Source: Roseiarcus sp963741845
Lineage (GTDB): Bacteria; Pseudomonadota; Alphaproteobacteria; Rhizobiales; Beijerinckiaceae
Direction of reading: 5' to 3'
Assembly (NCBI GenBank): GCA_963741845.1
Contig: CAVUJV010000003.1
Span: 1-64,000, forward strand
Length of the DNA: 64,000 bases
How positions within the stretch are numbered: position 1 is the first letter of the stretch; each line of letters begins with the position of its first letter. The notes below the pieces were generated by a model, which had not been told where the DNA came from, made no database searches, and saw only the letters and a program-made list of their open reading frames with translations. Both the position numbers and the translations under genes were made by a program. Below are positions 55,224 to 63,647 of this stretch, piece after piece.

Positions 55224-55688
55224 ATGAACAAGAGCACGCCCGACCCCTCCCAGCCTTACCGCAGCCTGATCGCCGGCTACACCGACGCGATCCGGGCGAG
55301 CGATTTCAAGGCCAATATCGCGATCCTGTTCGTGGCCTTCATGATGGGGCCGATCCTCGGCAACTACACGCGTTTCCCAAGTTATCTGCCGATCCCCATC
55401 GTCCTGCTGCCGTTCCTGATCGTCTATATCTGCCTCTTCATGGTGCTGATCCCGCGCTATCCGAAGCGCGGCGCGAGGAATTTTCTCGTCTCGCGCACCG
55501 CAAGTCCGGAGGACTTCCTGAATGTCAGCGAGACGGAGGACGAGATCGAGCAGCTCAAGCTGCGCTGCGCGGTTCTCTCGGAGCTTCTGTGGTGGAAGAC
55601 GCTCTACATCCGCATCAGCTTCATCGTCTCGATCGTCTCGATCTTCGTGACGATCTTCCTTCTGCTCTACGTCTGGCATCACGAATGA
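55224..55688 (+). CDS. Small membrane protein, paralogue A (Pycsar-TM-like topology, uncertain)
   Basis: A 154-residue protein with probably three membrane segments: NIAILFVAFMMGPIL (about 30-45), IPIVLLPFLIVYICLFMVLI (about 57-76) and a C-terminal FIVSIVSIFVTIFLLLYVW. Between them lie PRYPKRGARNFLVSRTASPEDF and an acidic-helical stretch ending LLWWKTLYIR. The N-terminal SLIAGYTDAIRASDFKANIA resembles the D-x-K-A entry of Pycsar-type TM effectors (DUF5706-like), but no cyclase gene is near, so the family call is tentative. A clear paralogue follows 49 bases later. Confidence 0.7.
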   Translation: MNKSTPDPSQPYRSLIAGYTDAIRASDFKANIAILFVAFMMGPILGNYTRFPSYLPIPIVLLPFLIVYICLFMVLIPRYPKRGARNFLVSRTASPEDFLNVSETEDEIEQLKLRCAVLSELLWWKTLYIRISFIVSIVSIFVTIFLLLYVWHHE

Positions 55689-55737
55689 AGGGCGCGGGGT
55701 TGAACAGACCGGCCGTCAGGCCCGCCAACGGATCCCG

Positions 55738-56190
55738 GTGATGGCCAGGGACCGCGACGCGCAATTGCGCAATCTGATCTCCGGCTACAGCGATTCCATT
55801 CGCCTGAGCGACATCAAGGCGAATATCGCGGTGCTGTTCGTCGCCATCCAGATGGGCACGACCCTGCAGTTCCGGGATTTCTATCCCTGGTATCTCAGCA
55901 CGCCGGTGATCCTCGCGCCGTTCCTGCTGATCTTCATCAACCTGCTCATCTCGGTCTATCCGCGCTATCCGCGCACCGGGCGGCGCCGCTTTCCGATCCT
56001 GCGCAAGGTCAACCCGGAAGATTTCGAATTCATCGCCGACACGAGCGCCGACGTCGACGCGCTGCCGGTGCGCTGCGCCCTGCTCTCGCGCATCCTCTGG
56101 TGGAAGACGATCACCCTGCAGGCCGCCTATGTCCTTTCGATGATCTGCCTCGCGGTTGCGCTGATTCTTCTGTTCGTCAGTCACCTATGA
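55738..56190 (+). CDS. Small membrane protein, paralogue B
   Basis: A 150-residue paralogue of the preceding gene with the same layout: NLISGYSDSIRLSDIKANIA, membrane segments at about 27-45, 55-78 and 125-148, PRYPRTGRRRFPILRKVNPEDF and LLSRILWWKTITLQ. The shared pattern (Y-x-D-x-I-R-x-S-D-x-K-A-N-I-A, PRYPx2G, PEDF, L-W-W-K-T) marks a tandem duplication. An alternative start is the second Met. Its 3' end overlaps the convergent ecm gene by 6 bases. Function unknown. Confidence 0.72.
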   Translation: MMARDRDAQLRNLISGYSDSIRLSDIKANIAVLFVAIQMGTTLQFRDFYPWYLSTPVILAPFLLIFINLLISVYPRYPRTGRRRFPILRKVNPEDFEFIADTSADVDALPVRCALLSRILWWKTITLQAAYVLSMICLAVALILLFVSHL

Positions 56191-58197
56191 GGCGCGCGCC
56201 GCCGTTTTCGCATTGTCGAAACGGCGCTCGACCTCGGCGACGATCTCGCCGAGCATCGCGTTGATCTCGTAATCCTTCGGCGTATAGACGGCCGCGACGC
56301 CTGCGGCGCGCAGCCTTTCGGCGTCCGCGGGCGGAATGATGCCGCCGACGACGACCGGCACGTCGCCGAGCCTCGCGGCGCGCAAGGCGCCGAGCACGTC
56401 CTCCGTCAGCGCGACATGCGAGCCGGAAAGGATCGAAAGCCCGATGCAATGCGCGCCCGAGCGGGCGCGCTCCACGATCTCGGCCGGCGTGAAGCGGATG
56501 CCGTCATAGACGACGTCCATGCCCGCGTCGGTCGCGCGCGCCGCGATCTGCTCCGCGCCGTTGGAATGGCCGTCGAGGCCCGGCTTGCCGATGATGAAGC
56601 GGATGCGGCGGCCGAGCTTCAGCGACACGCGCTCCACTTCGCCGCGCAGGGCGTCGAGGCCCGCCGCCTCCTGCCTCGCGCGTGGGCTGACGCCGGTCGG
56701 CGCGCGATATTCGCCGAATTCGGCCCGCAGCGCGTCGCCCCACTCGCCGGTCGTGACGCCGGCCTTCGCCGCCTCGACGGAAGCGGGCATGATATTGACG
56801 CCGCTCGCGGCGGCCGAGCGAAGCGCCCGGATCGCCTCGCGCACGCGCGCCTCGTCGCGGCTGGCGCGCCAGGCTTTCAGCCGTTCGATCTGCTCGGCCT
56901 CGGCTTCCCTGGAAGGGACGAGGATCGTGTTCTCGCCCGCCGTCAGCGGCGAAGGCTCGGAATTGGTGAAGGCGTTGACGCCGACGACGATCTGCTCGCC
57001 GCGCTCGATCGCTTCGAGCCGCCGCATATTGGATTCGACGAGCTTGGCCTTGAGCGCGCCCGTCTCGATAGCCTTGACGGCGCCGCCCATCGCGTCGATG
57101 GCGGCGATCTCGGTCAGGGCCTCGCCCCTGAGCCTGTCCACGAGCGTGGCGATCTCCTTCGAGCCGTCGAAGATGTCGCCGAATTCGAGCAGGTCGGTCT
57201 CGTAGGCCATGATCTGCTGCAACCTGAGCGACCATTGCTGGTCGAAGGGGCGCGGCAGGCCCAGGGCCTCGTTCCAGGCCGGAAGCTGCACCGCGCGGGC
57301 GCGGGCGTCCTTCGACAGCACGACCGACAGCATCTCGATGAGAATGCGATAGGCGTTGTTTTCGGGCTGCTGCTCGGTCAGGCCCAGCGAATTCACCTGC
57401 ACGCCGTAGCGGAAGCGGCGCTTCGCCGGGTCTTTCACGCCGTAGCGGTCGCGCGTGATCTCGTCCCAGAGCGAAACGAAAGCGCGCATCTTCGCAAGTT
57501 CGGTGACGAAGCGCATGCCCGCATTGACGAAGAACGAGATGCGCGACACCACCTCGGCGAAGCCCGCCTCGTCCGCCTCGCCGCTCGCCCGCACGCGGTC
57601 GAGCACGGCGATGGCGGTGGCGAGCGCGTAGGAAAGCTCCTGCACCGGCGTCGCGCCGGCCTCCTGCAGATGGTAGGAGCAGACGTTCATCGGATTCCAC
57701 TTCGGCGTCTCGCGGGCGCAGAAGAGGATGAGATCCTTGGTCAGCCGGAGCGACGGATCGGGCGGGAAAACGTAGGAGCCGCGCGCGAGATATTCCTTGA
57801 TGATGTCGTTCTGCGTGGTCCCCTGAAGCGCGGTGCGCGGCGCGCCCTGCTCGTCCGCCGCGGCGATATAGAGCGCCATCAGCCACGGCGCGGTGGCGTT
57901 GATCGTCATCGACGTGTTCATCGAGGCGATCGGAATCTCATCGAAGAGCGCTCGCATATCGCCGAGATGGGAGACGGCCACGCCGACCTTGCCGACTTCG
58001 CCCTTCGCCAGCGGATGGTCGCTGTCGAGCCCGGTCTGGGTCGGCAGGTCGAAGGCGATCGAAAGGCCGGTCTGGCCCTTGGCGAGGTTCTGGCGGTAAA
58101 GCCTGTTCGACTCGCGCGCCGTCGAATGGCCCGCGTAGGTGCGGAAAATCCACGGCTTGTCCTTGCGGACGGGCTGCGTCTGACCGCCTTCCGCCAT
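56185..58197 (-). CDS. ecm: Ethylmalonyl-CoA mutase (B12-dependent)
   Basis: A 670-residue single-chain mutase converting ethylmalonyl-CoA to methylsuccinyl-CoA in the ethylmalonyl-CoA pathway. The N-terminal substrate-binding barrel begins KPWIFRTYAGHSTARESNRL with AFDLPTQTGLDSDHP; the C-terminal B12 domain contains GLDGHSNGAEQIA (D-x-H-x-x-G with the cobalt-ligating His), LSILSGSH and VVVGGIIP. The DGHSNG form and length fit Ecm more than methylmalonyl-CoA mutase. Start at 58197 with AGGCAGGA; the frame to 58356 is poorly conserved. It is divergent from ccrA, the pathway's key reductase. Confidence 0.93.
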   Translation of the reverse strand: MAEGGQTQPVRKDKPWIFRTYAGHSTARESNRLYRQNLAKGQTGLSIAFDLPTQTGLDSDHPLAKGEVGKVGVAVSHLGDMRALFDEIPIASMNTSMTINATAPWLMALYIAAADEQGAPRTALQGTTQNDIIKEYLARGSYVFPPDPSLRLTKDLILFCARETPKWNPMNVCSYHLQEAGATPVQELSYALATAIAVLDRVRASGEADEAGFAEVVSRISFFVNAGMRFVTELAKMRAFVSLWDEITRDRYGVKDPAKRRFRYGVQVNSLGLTEQQPENNAYRILIEMLSVVLSKDARARAVQLPAWNEALGLPRPFDQQWSLRLQQIMAYETDLLEFGDIFDGSKEIATLVDRLRGEALTEIAAIDAMGGAVKAIETGALKAKLVESNMRRLEAIERGEQIVVGVNAFTNSEPSPLTAGENTILVPSREAEAEQIERLKAWRASRDEARVREAIRALRSAAASGVNIMPASVEAAKAGVTTGEWGDALRAEFGEYRAPTGVSPRARQEAAGLDALRGEVERVSLKLGRRIRFIIGKPGLDGHSNGAEQIAARATDAGMDVVYDGIRFTPAEIVERARSGAHCIGLSILSGSHVALTEDVLGALRAARLGDVPVVVGGIIPPADAERLRAAGVAAVYTPKDYEINAMLGEIVAEVERRFDNAKTAARAS

Positions 58198-58505
58198 TCC
58201 TGCCTCGCTTTCCTCTCGGGCCCCGCGCACGGGCTTTTTGTGCGCAGCACAATCGCAGAAAATGGGCGCCGCGCCACAATTTGATCGGAGCGCAGACGCC
58301 AGCGCTCTCAGCCAAAGGTCTAAGAGCCTATCGCCAATAGATAATTCCGATTGCATAATCGGGCGCCGGCAAAAGACGGGCAGCGACTAAAGCCGGATTG
58401 ATTTTCCGCTGCGAAAGCGCAATGTCTGAAAGTGTGCGTCGCAATATCCGGGGTTTCCTCCGCCCCTCTGTCAGCTCAAAGACGCAGCGCGTTGAGGAAA
58501 GGCCC
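58198..58505. promoter_or_regulatory. Divergent ecm/ccrA control region with two dyads
   Basis: A 308-base gap between divergent genes. TTGTGC-GCA-GCACAA (58238-58252) is a perfect 15-bp dyad 41 bases before ecm; CCGATT-GCAT-AATCGG (58347-58362) is a perfect 16-bp dyad 144 bases before ccrA; CTAT-CGCCA-ATAG (58328-58340) lies beside it. In Methylobacterium the TetR-type CcrR activates ccr through a palindrome; whether one of these is its equivalent is unproven. Promoter boxes are not clear. Confidence 0.4.
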
Positions 58506-59792
58506 ATGAATTCTCACCCCGTCGTCCGCGACGCTTCCGTCCCGGGACCGATCAAGGACCTCTATGAGATCGGCGAGATTCCGCCGCTCGGGCATGTGCC
58601 GAAGTCCATGTACGCCTGGGCCATCCGCAAGGAGCGGCACGGGCCGCCCGAGCAGTCGATGCAGATCGAGGTCGTGCCCACCTGGCCGCTCGACAGCCAC
58701 GACGTGCTCGTGTTCGTGATGGCGGCGGGCGTCAATTACAACGGCGTCTGGGCCGCGCTCGGCGAGCCGGTGTCGACGCTCGACGTTCACAAGAATCCCT
58801 ATCACGTCGCCGGCTCCGACGCGTCCGGCATCGTCTGGGCGGTCGGCTCCAAGGTGAAGCGCTGGAAGGTCGGGGACGAGGTCGTCGTCCATTGCAACCA
58901 GGACGACGGCGACGACGAGGAATGCAACGGCGGCGATCCGATGTTCTCCGCTTCGCAGCGCATCTGGGGCTACGAGACGCCGGACGGCTCCTTCGCCCAG
59001 TTCTGCCGGGTGCAGGACCGGCAATTGATGCCGCGCCCCAAGCACCTCACCTGGGAGGAGGCGGCCTCCTATACGCTGACGCTGGCGACCGCCTACCGCA
59101 TGCTGTTCGGCCACGAGCCGCATCGCCTGAAGCCCGGCGACAACGTGCTCGTCTGGGGCGCCTCCGGGGGCCTCGGGGTCTTCGGCGTTCAGCTTTGCGC
59201 GGCGGCCGGCGCCAACGCCATCGGCGTCATCTCCGACGAGACGAAGCGCGAATATGTGATGTCGCTCGGCGCGAAGGGCGTGCTCAACCGCAAGGACTTC
59301 AACTGCTGGGGGCAACTGCCGAAGGTCAATTCGCCGGAATACAACACTTACATGGCGGAGGCGCGCAAGTTCGGGAAGGCGATCTGGAACATCACCGGCA
59401 AGCAGGACGTCGACACGGTGTTCGAACACCCCGGCGAGCAGACCTTTCCGGTCTCCTGCTTCGTGGTGAAGCGCGGCGGAATGGTGGTGTTCTGCGCCGG
59501 CACGACCGGCTTCAACCTCACCTTCGACGCGCGTTTCGTCTGGATGCGGCAGAAGCGCATCCAGGGTTCGCATTTCGCCCATCTGAAGCAGGCCTCGGCC
59601 GCCAACAAATTCGTGCTCGACCGGCGGATCGATCCCTGCATGTCGGAGGTGTTCCCCTGGGACCAGATCCCGGCGGCGCACACCAAGATGTGGAAGAACC
59701 AGCACAAGCCCGGCAATATGGCGGTTCTCGTCAATGCGCCGACGACGGGCCTGCGCACCTTCGAGGACGCAATCGCGGCGGCGAAGAAATAG
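58506..59792 (+). CDS. ccrA: Crotonyl-CoA carboxylase/reductase
   Basis: A 428-residue medium-chain reductase that reductively carboxylates crotonyl-CoA to ethylmalonyl-CoA with NADPH and CO2, the committed step of the ethylmalonyl-CoA pathway. Motifs: VMAAGVNYNGVWAALGEP, the Rossmann loop WGASGGLGVFGVQL (about residue 219), IWNITGKQDVDTVFEHPGE and RIQGSHFAHLKQA. ATG at 58506 is preceded by GAGGAAAGG; the open frame starts 36 codons earlier but the family begins here. Divergent from ecm, same pathway. Confidence 0.95.
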   Translation: MNSHPVVRDASVPGPIKDLYEIGEIPPLGHVPKSMYAWAIRKERHGPPEQSMQIEVVPTWPLDSHDVLVFVMAAGVNYNGVWAALGEPVSTLDVHKNPYHVAGSDASGIVWAVGSKVKRWKVGDEVVVHCNQDDGDDEECNGGDPMFSASQRIWGYETPDGSFAQFCRVQDRQLMPRPKHLTWEEAASYTLTLATAYRMLFGHEPHRLKPGDNVLVWGASGGLGVFGVQLCAAAGANAIGVISDETKREYVMSLGAKGVLNRKDFNCWGQLPKVNSPEYNTYMAEARKFGKAIWNITGKQDVDTVFEHPGEQTFPVSCFVVKRGGMVVFCAGTTGFNLTFDARFVWMRQKRIQGSHFAHLKQASAANKFVLDRRIDPCMSEVFPWDQIPAAHTKMWKNQHKPGNMAVLVNAPTTGLRTFEDAIAAAKK

Positions 59793-59923
59793 TCTCGTCC
59801 TCGTCTCACTTGGAGTTTGCCAACCACCGCGCCAGGGGCTAAAGCGGCTGCCGCCTTTGCGTCTTTCGGCGCGCGGCGTCCTTCAACCCGCGGGCTCGAA
59901 GCCCCCTCGGGGGCGATCCAGAG

Positions 59924-60631
59924 ATGGCGGCGGACGAAAACAAGGAGCGGCTGAAGATCGAGGCGGCGCGCCGCGCCCTCGACCTTGTCGAACCGGGCAT
60001 GCGGCTCGGCCTCGGCTCGGGCACGACTTCGCGCCATTTCGTGGATCTGCTCGGGCAAAGGGTCGCGGCCGGCCTCAGGCTCAACTGCGTGGCGACATCG
60101 GAAGCCACCGAGGCGCAGGCCAGAAGCCTTGGGATTCCGGTCACGACGCTCGACGAATTGCCGGAGCTTGACCTCACTGTGGACGGGGCCGACGAGATCG
60201 ACCCCGAGCTTCGCCTCATCAAGGGCGGCGGCGGCGCGCTCCTGCGGGAGAAGATCGTGGCCTCGGCCTCGCGGCGCATGGCGGTGATCGCCGATTCCAG
60301 CAAGCTCGTGTCCCGGCTCGGCGCCTTTCCGCTGCCGGTCGAGGTCGTGCCTTTCGGCCTTACCGCGACGACACATCATATCGAGACGGCGCTCAGCCGT
60401 CTCGGCTTCCCGGGCGAGAGCGTGAAGCTGCGCGGCGGCGCAAAGCCCTTCGTCACCGACGGCGGCCATTACATCCTCGATTGCAGCCTGGGCGCAATTC
60501 CCGATCCGGAGCGGCTCGCCAAGACGCTTTCCGGCATCCCCGGCGTCGTCGAGCATGGGCTGTTCATCGGCCTCGCCCGCGCCGCCTTCATCGCCGGCGC
60601 CGACAAGGTCGAAGCGCTCGGTCGGATCTGA
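59924..60631 (+). CDS. rpiA: Ribose-5-phosphate isomerase A
   Basis: A 235-residue RpiA interconverting ribose-5-phosphate and ribulose-5-phosphate. Motifs: LGLGSGTTSRHFVDLL (about 28-43), VDGADEIDPELRLIKGGGGA with catalytic Asp residues, LLREKIVASASRRMAVIADSSK and DGGHYILDC. It begins a short plus-strand run rpiA-DUF2059-gor that is common in Rhizobiales. The 131-base gap from ccrA has no clear terminator. Confidence 0.95.
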   Translation: MAADENKERLKIEAARRALDLVEPGMRLGLGSGTTSRHFVDLLGQRVAAGLRLNCVATSEATEAQARSLGIPVTTLDELPELDLTVDGADEIDPELRLIKGGGGALLREKIVASASRRMAVIADSSKLVSRLGAFPLPVEVVPFGLTATTHHIETALSRLGFPGESVKLRGGAKPFVTDGGHYILDCSLGAIPDPERLAKTLSGIPGVVEHGLFIGLARAAFIAGADKVEALGRI

Positions 60632-60654
60632 TCCCCACCCAGGAGTTTGTCTGC

Positions 60655-61164
60655 ATGTTCGCCAAGCGAACCCTTTCCGCCCTGCTTCTCGGCGCTGCTC
60701 TCCTCGCTGCGCCGAGCGCATTCGCCGCCGACGCCACAACCCCGCCTTCGCCGGCCGCGCTCGCCGCGGCGGACCAGCTTCTGACCACCATGGGGGTCAA
60801 GCAGACGATCGCGACCGTCGTGCCGTCGATGCTCGCCGAACTCGAAGCGAACATCACGAAGACTCGCCCGGACATTCGCGACAGCCTGAGGGAAACGCTG
60901 AAGTCCATTCAGCCCGATTTCGACAAGACCGCGAAGGAGACCTATGAGAAGGCGGAAGCGCTCCTGACGTTGCAGATGACGGACAAGGAGCTGGAGCAGG
61001 TGGCGACTTTCTTCGCGAGCCCGGTGGGCAAGAAGTTTCTCGCGACCCAACCCGTCTTCTTTCAGCAGCTTCAGGGCCTCCTCGATCCCTGGCGCCAGCA
61101 GCTCTCGACCGACATCGTCACGCGCGCCCGCGATGAGATGAAGAAGAAGGGCATCGACTTCTAG
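60655..61164 (+). CDS. DUF2059 family secreted protein
   Basis: A 169-residue exported protein: signal peptide about residues 1-24 (cleavage after AFAA), then the DUF2059 helical domain with MLAELEANITKTRPDI, LQMTDKELEQVATFFASPVG and KKFLATQPVFFQQLQG. Function unknown; the family sits in envelopes of many Alphaproteobacteria. The start at 60655 follows CCAGGAG. It is 23 bases after rpiA and 10 before gor, so probably co-transcribed. Confidence 0.9.
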   Translation: MFAKRTLSALLLGAALLAAPSAFAADATTPPSPAALAAADQLLTTMGVKQTIATVVPSMLAELEANITKTRPDIRDSLRETLKSIQPDFDKTAKETYEKAEALLTLQMTDKELEQVATFFASPVGKKFLATQPVFFQQLQGLLDPWRQQLSTDIVTRARDEMKKKGIDF

Positions 61165-61174
61165 GATCGCGCGG

Positions 61175-62560
61175 ATGGCTTACGACGCCGATTTCTTCGT
61201 CATCGGCGCCGGATCTGGCGGAGTGAGGGCCGCGCGCATCGCCGCGCAGAACGGCGCGCGAACGATCGTCGCCGAAGAGAGCCGGATCGGCGGCACCTGC
61301 GTCATCCGGGGCTGCGTCCCCAAGAAGCTCTACGTCTACGCGAGCCGTTTCGCGGACGATTTCGCCGACGCGGCCGGTTTCGGCTGGACGGTCGGCGCGG
61401 CCTCTTTCGACTGGCCGAAGCTCGTCGCGGCGAAGGAGAAGGAGGTGAGCCGGCTCTCGGCCGCCTATCGCCGGAACCTTGAGGCCTCGGGCGCCGAACT
61501 CGTCGAGGAGCGGGCGACGGTCGTGGGTCCGCATGAGGTTCGGCTCGCGAGCGGACGGACGGTCAGCGCCGAACATATTCTGGTCGCCGTGGGCTCGCGC
61601 CCCGCTCTCCCGCAAGGCGTCGAGGGGCTCGAGCATACGATCACGTCGAACGAGCTGTTCGACCTTCCGGTCTTTCCGCGCCGCCTTCTGGTGGTCGGGG
61701 GCGGCTATATCGGAGTCGAATTCGCGGCCCTGTTCCAGCGGCTCGGCGCGGAGGTGACGCAGGTTTTGCGCGCGCCGAACGTGTTGCGCGGTTTCGACGA
61801 CGACATGCGCGCGGGCGTCCGCGATGCGCTTCAGCGCGCCGGCGTCGCGATCCGGTTCGGGGTCCTGCCCCAACGCTTCGAGCGCGGGCCCGACGGATCG
61901 CTCCGCGTCACGCTGACCGACGGAAGCGCGATCGAGGTCGATCAGGCGCTGATGGCGACGGGCCGCCTGCCCCACACGCATGGACTCGGACTTGAGAGCG
62001 CGGGCGTGAGGATCAGCGAGCACGGCGCCGTCAAGGTCGACGATTGCTGGACGAGTTCGACGCCGTCGATCCACGCGATCGGCGACGTCACCCATCGCGT
62101 CAACCTGACGCCGGTCGCGATCCGCGAGGGCCATGCGCTCGCCGACCGGCTGTTCGGACAGGGCAAGCGCAAGATGCGCTACGACGCGATCGCCCATGTG
62201 GTGTTCTGCACGCCCGAGCTTGGCGCGGTCGGCCTCACCGAAGCGGAGGCGCTCGCGCAATATCCCGACCTCGACATCTACAAGGCCGACTTCCGGCCGA
62301 TGAAGGCGACGCTATCGGGCAGCGCCGAACGGGCGATCATGAAGCTCGTGGTGGACGCGAAGACGCAGCGGATCGTCGGCGCGCATATCCTCTCGGAGGC
62401 GGCGGGCGAGATGATCCAGCTCGTTGCGATTCCCATGACCATGGGCGCGACCAAGGCCGATTTCGACGCGACCGTCGCCGTCCACCCGACCGCGGCGGAG
62501 GAGCTCGTCACGATGAGCGCGCCGTCGGTGAGATACCGGGGCGGCGTGAAGTTGGGGTGA
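61175..62560 (+). CDS. gor: Glutathione-disulfide reductase
   Basis: A 461-residue FAD-dependent disulfide oxidoreductase that reduces GSSG with NADPH. The FAD motif is FVIGAGSGGVRAARIAA (about 7-23), the redox-active disulfide is GTCVIRGCVPKK (CVIRGC), the NADPH fold is VVGGGYIGVEFAALF and the C-terminal active-site His-Glu is VHPTAAEELVTM. Last gene of rpiA-DUF2059-gor and convergent with hisG. Confidence 0.95.
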   Translation: MAYDADFFVIGAGSGGVRAARIAAQNGARTIVAEESRIGGTCVIRGCVPKKLYVYASRFADDFADAAGFGWTVGAASFDWPKLVAAKEKEVSRLSAAYRRNLEASGAELVEERATVVGPHEVRLASGRTVSAEHILVAVGSRPALPQGVEGLEHTITSNELFDLPVFPRRLLVVGGGYIGVEFAALFQRLGAEVTQVLRAPNVLRGFDDDMRAGVRDALQRAGVAIRFGVLPQRFERGPDGSLRVTLTDGSAIEVDQALMATGRLPHTHGLGLESAGVRISEHGAVKVDDCWTSSTPSIHAIGDVTHRVNLTPVAIREGHALADRLFGQGKRKMRYDAIAHVVFCTPELGAVGLTEAEALAQYPDLDIYKADFRPMKATLSGSAERAIMKLVVDAKTQRIVGAHILSEAAGEMIQLVAIPMTMGATKADFDATVAVHPTAAEELVTMSAPSVRYRGGVKLG

Positions 62561-62645
62561 GGTTGGTTGGTCGCCGCCGTCGGGCCAATCGACAGGCTTT
62601 GACGTCTTCATCGCGGCTCCGGCCGCGGGCCGACCGTCGACGGAG

Positions 62646-63647
62646 CTACGCCTCCCCCAGCCGCTTCTCCAGCGCTTCGTAAAGCGGATTCCTCGCGTCG
62701 AAAATCTGTTCGAGCGCGGCGACGGCGACGCGGCTCGCGCCTTTCGTCAGCAGCCAGGCGGCAAGGTCCGCCGCCTTTTCCCGCGCGCAGTGCAGAGCCA
62801 CGTGGCCGTGAGCGTCGACCGCCTCGCCGTAAGCGGGCGTCGCGCCGAATTTCGCCTCGGCCTCTTCCGCCAGCCCCTCGGCCGCGCCCGACAGGCGCGC
62901 CCGCACTTCGCGCGAGCGCCGGGCCTCTTCGCTCGCCGCGATCCGGTCGAGGATGGCGCGGGCGGATTTGCGGGCCGCCGGGCCCCAGGGCGCGGCGAGG
63001 GACGCGACGAGATTGGCCTGCGATTTGAGGATCAGGCCGTCGTCGAGCGTCTTCAACGCATTGGCGGCGAGCGTCGCGCCGGTCGTCGTGATGTCGACGA
63101 TGACCTCGGCGTTCCCGGCCGCCGGCGCGCCCTCGGTCGCCCCGAGGCTTTCGACGATCCGGTAGTCCGCCACCCCATGCTCGGCGAAAAAGCGGCGTGT
63201 GAGGTTCACGTATTTGGTCGCGACCCGCATGCGGTCGCCGCGCCGCGCGCGATAAGCGGAGGCGACATCTTCGAGGTCGGCCATGGTGCGAACGTCGATC
63301 CAGGCCTGCGGCGCGGCGACGACGACGCTGGCTCGGCCGAAGCCGAGGGGCGCCAGCAGTTCGAGCCGCGCGTCCGCGGCCTTCTCGCGCACGAGATCCT
63401 CGCCCGTGACGCCAAAATGCGCCGCCCCCGCCGCGAGCTGCGCGACGATCTCGGAGGCCGAGACGAAGGCCACCTCGACGCCGGGGAAACCCGCGAGCGC
63501 GCCGCGATAGTCGCGCGCGCCGCGCCCCGGCGCCCATTCGAGCCCGGCGCGTGCGAAGAATTCCGCCGCCTGCTCCTGCAACCTGCCCTTGGAGGGGACG
63601 GCGAGGACGAAAGGCGGCTCGGCCGGCGGCTGCGCGTCGAATCCCAT
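62646..63647 (-). CDS. hisG: ATP phosphoribosyltransferase
   Basis: A 333-residue HisG, first enzyme of histidine synthesis. Catalytic region: LAVPSKGRLQEQAAEF, the PRPP-binding GNAEVIVDITTTGATLAAN near residue 185, and KSQANLVASLAAPWG. The last 80 residues (AYGEAVDAHGHVALHCAREK onward) resemble the HisG C-terminal regulatory domain of the long form, although hisZ, the partner of short forms, sits directly upstream. Its start overlaps the hisZ stop (ATGA). Confidence 0.94.
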   Translation of the reverse strand: MGFDAQPPAEPPFVLAVPSKGRLQEQAAEFFARAGLEWAPGRGARDYRGALAGFPGVEVAFVSASEIVAQLAAGAAHFGVTGEDLVREKAADARLELLAPLGFGRASVVVAAPQAWIDVRTMADLEDVASAYRARRGDRMRVATKYVNLTRRFFAEHGVADYRIVESLGATEGAPAAGNAEVIVDITTTGATLAANALKTLDDGLILKSQANLVASLAAPWGPAARKSARAILDRIAASEEARRSREVRARLSGAAEGLAEEAEAKFGATPAYGEAVDAHGHVALHCAREKAADLAAWLLTKGASRVAVAALEQIFDARNPLYEALEKRLGEA

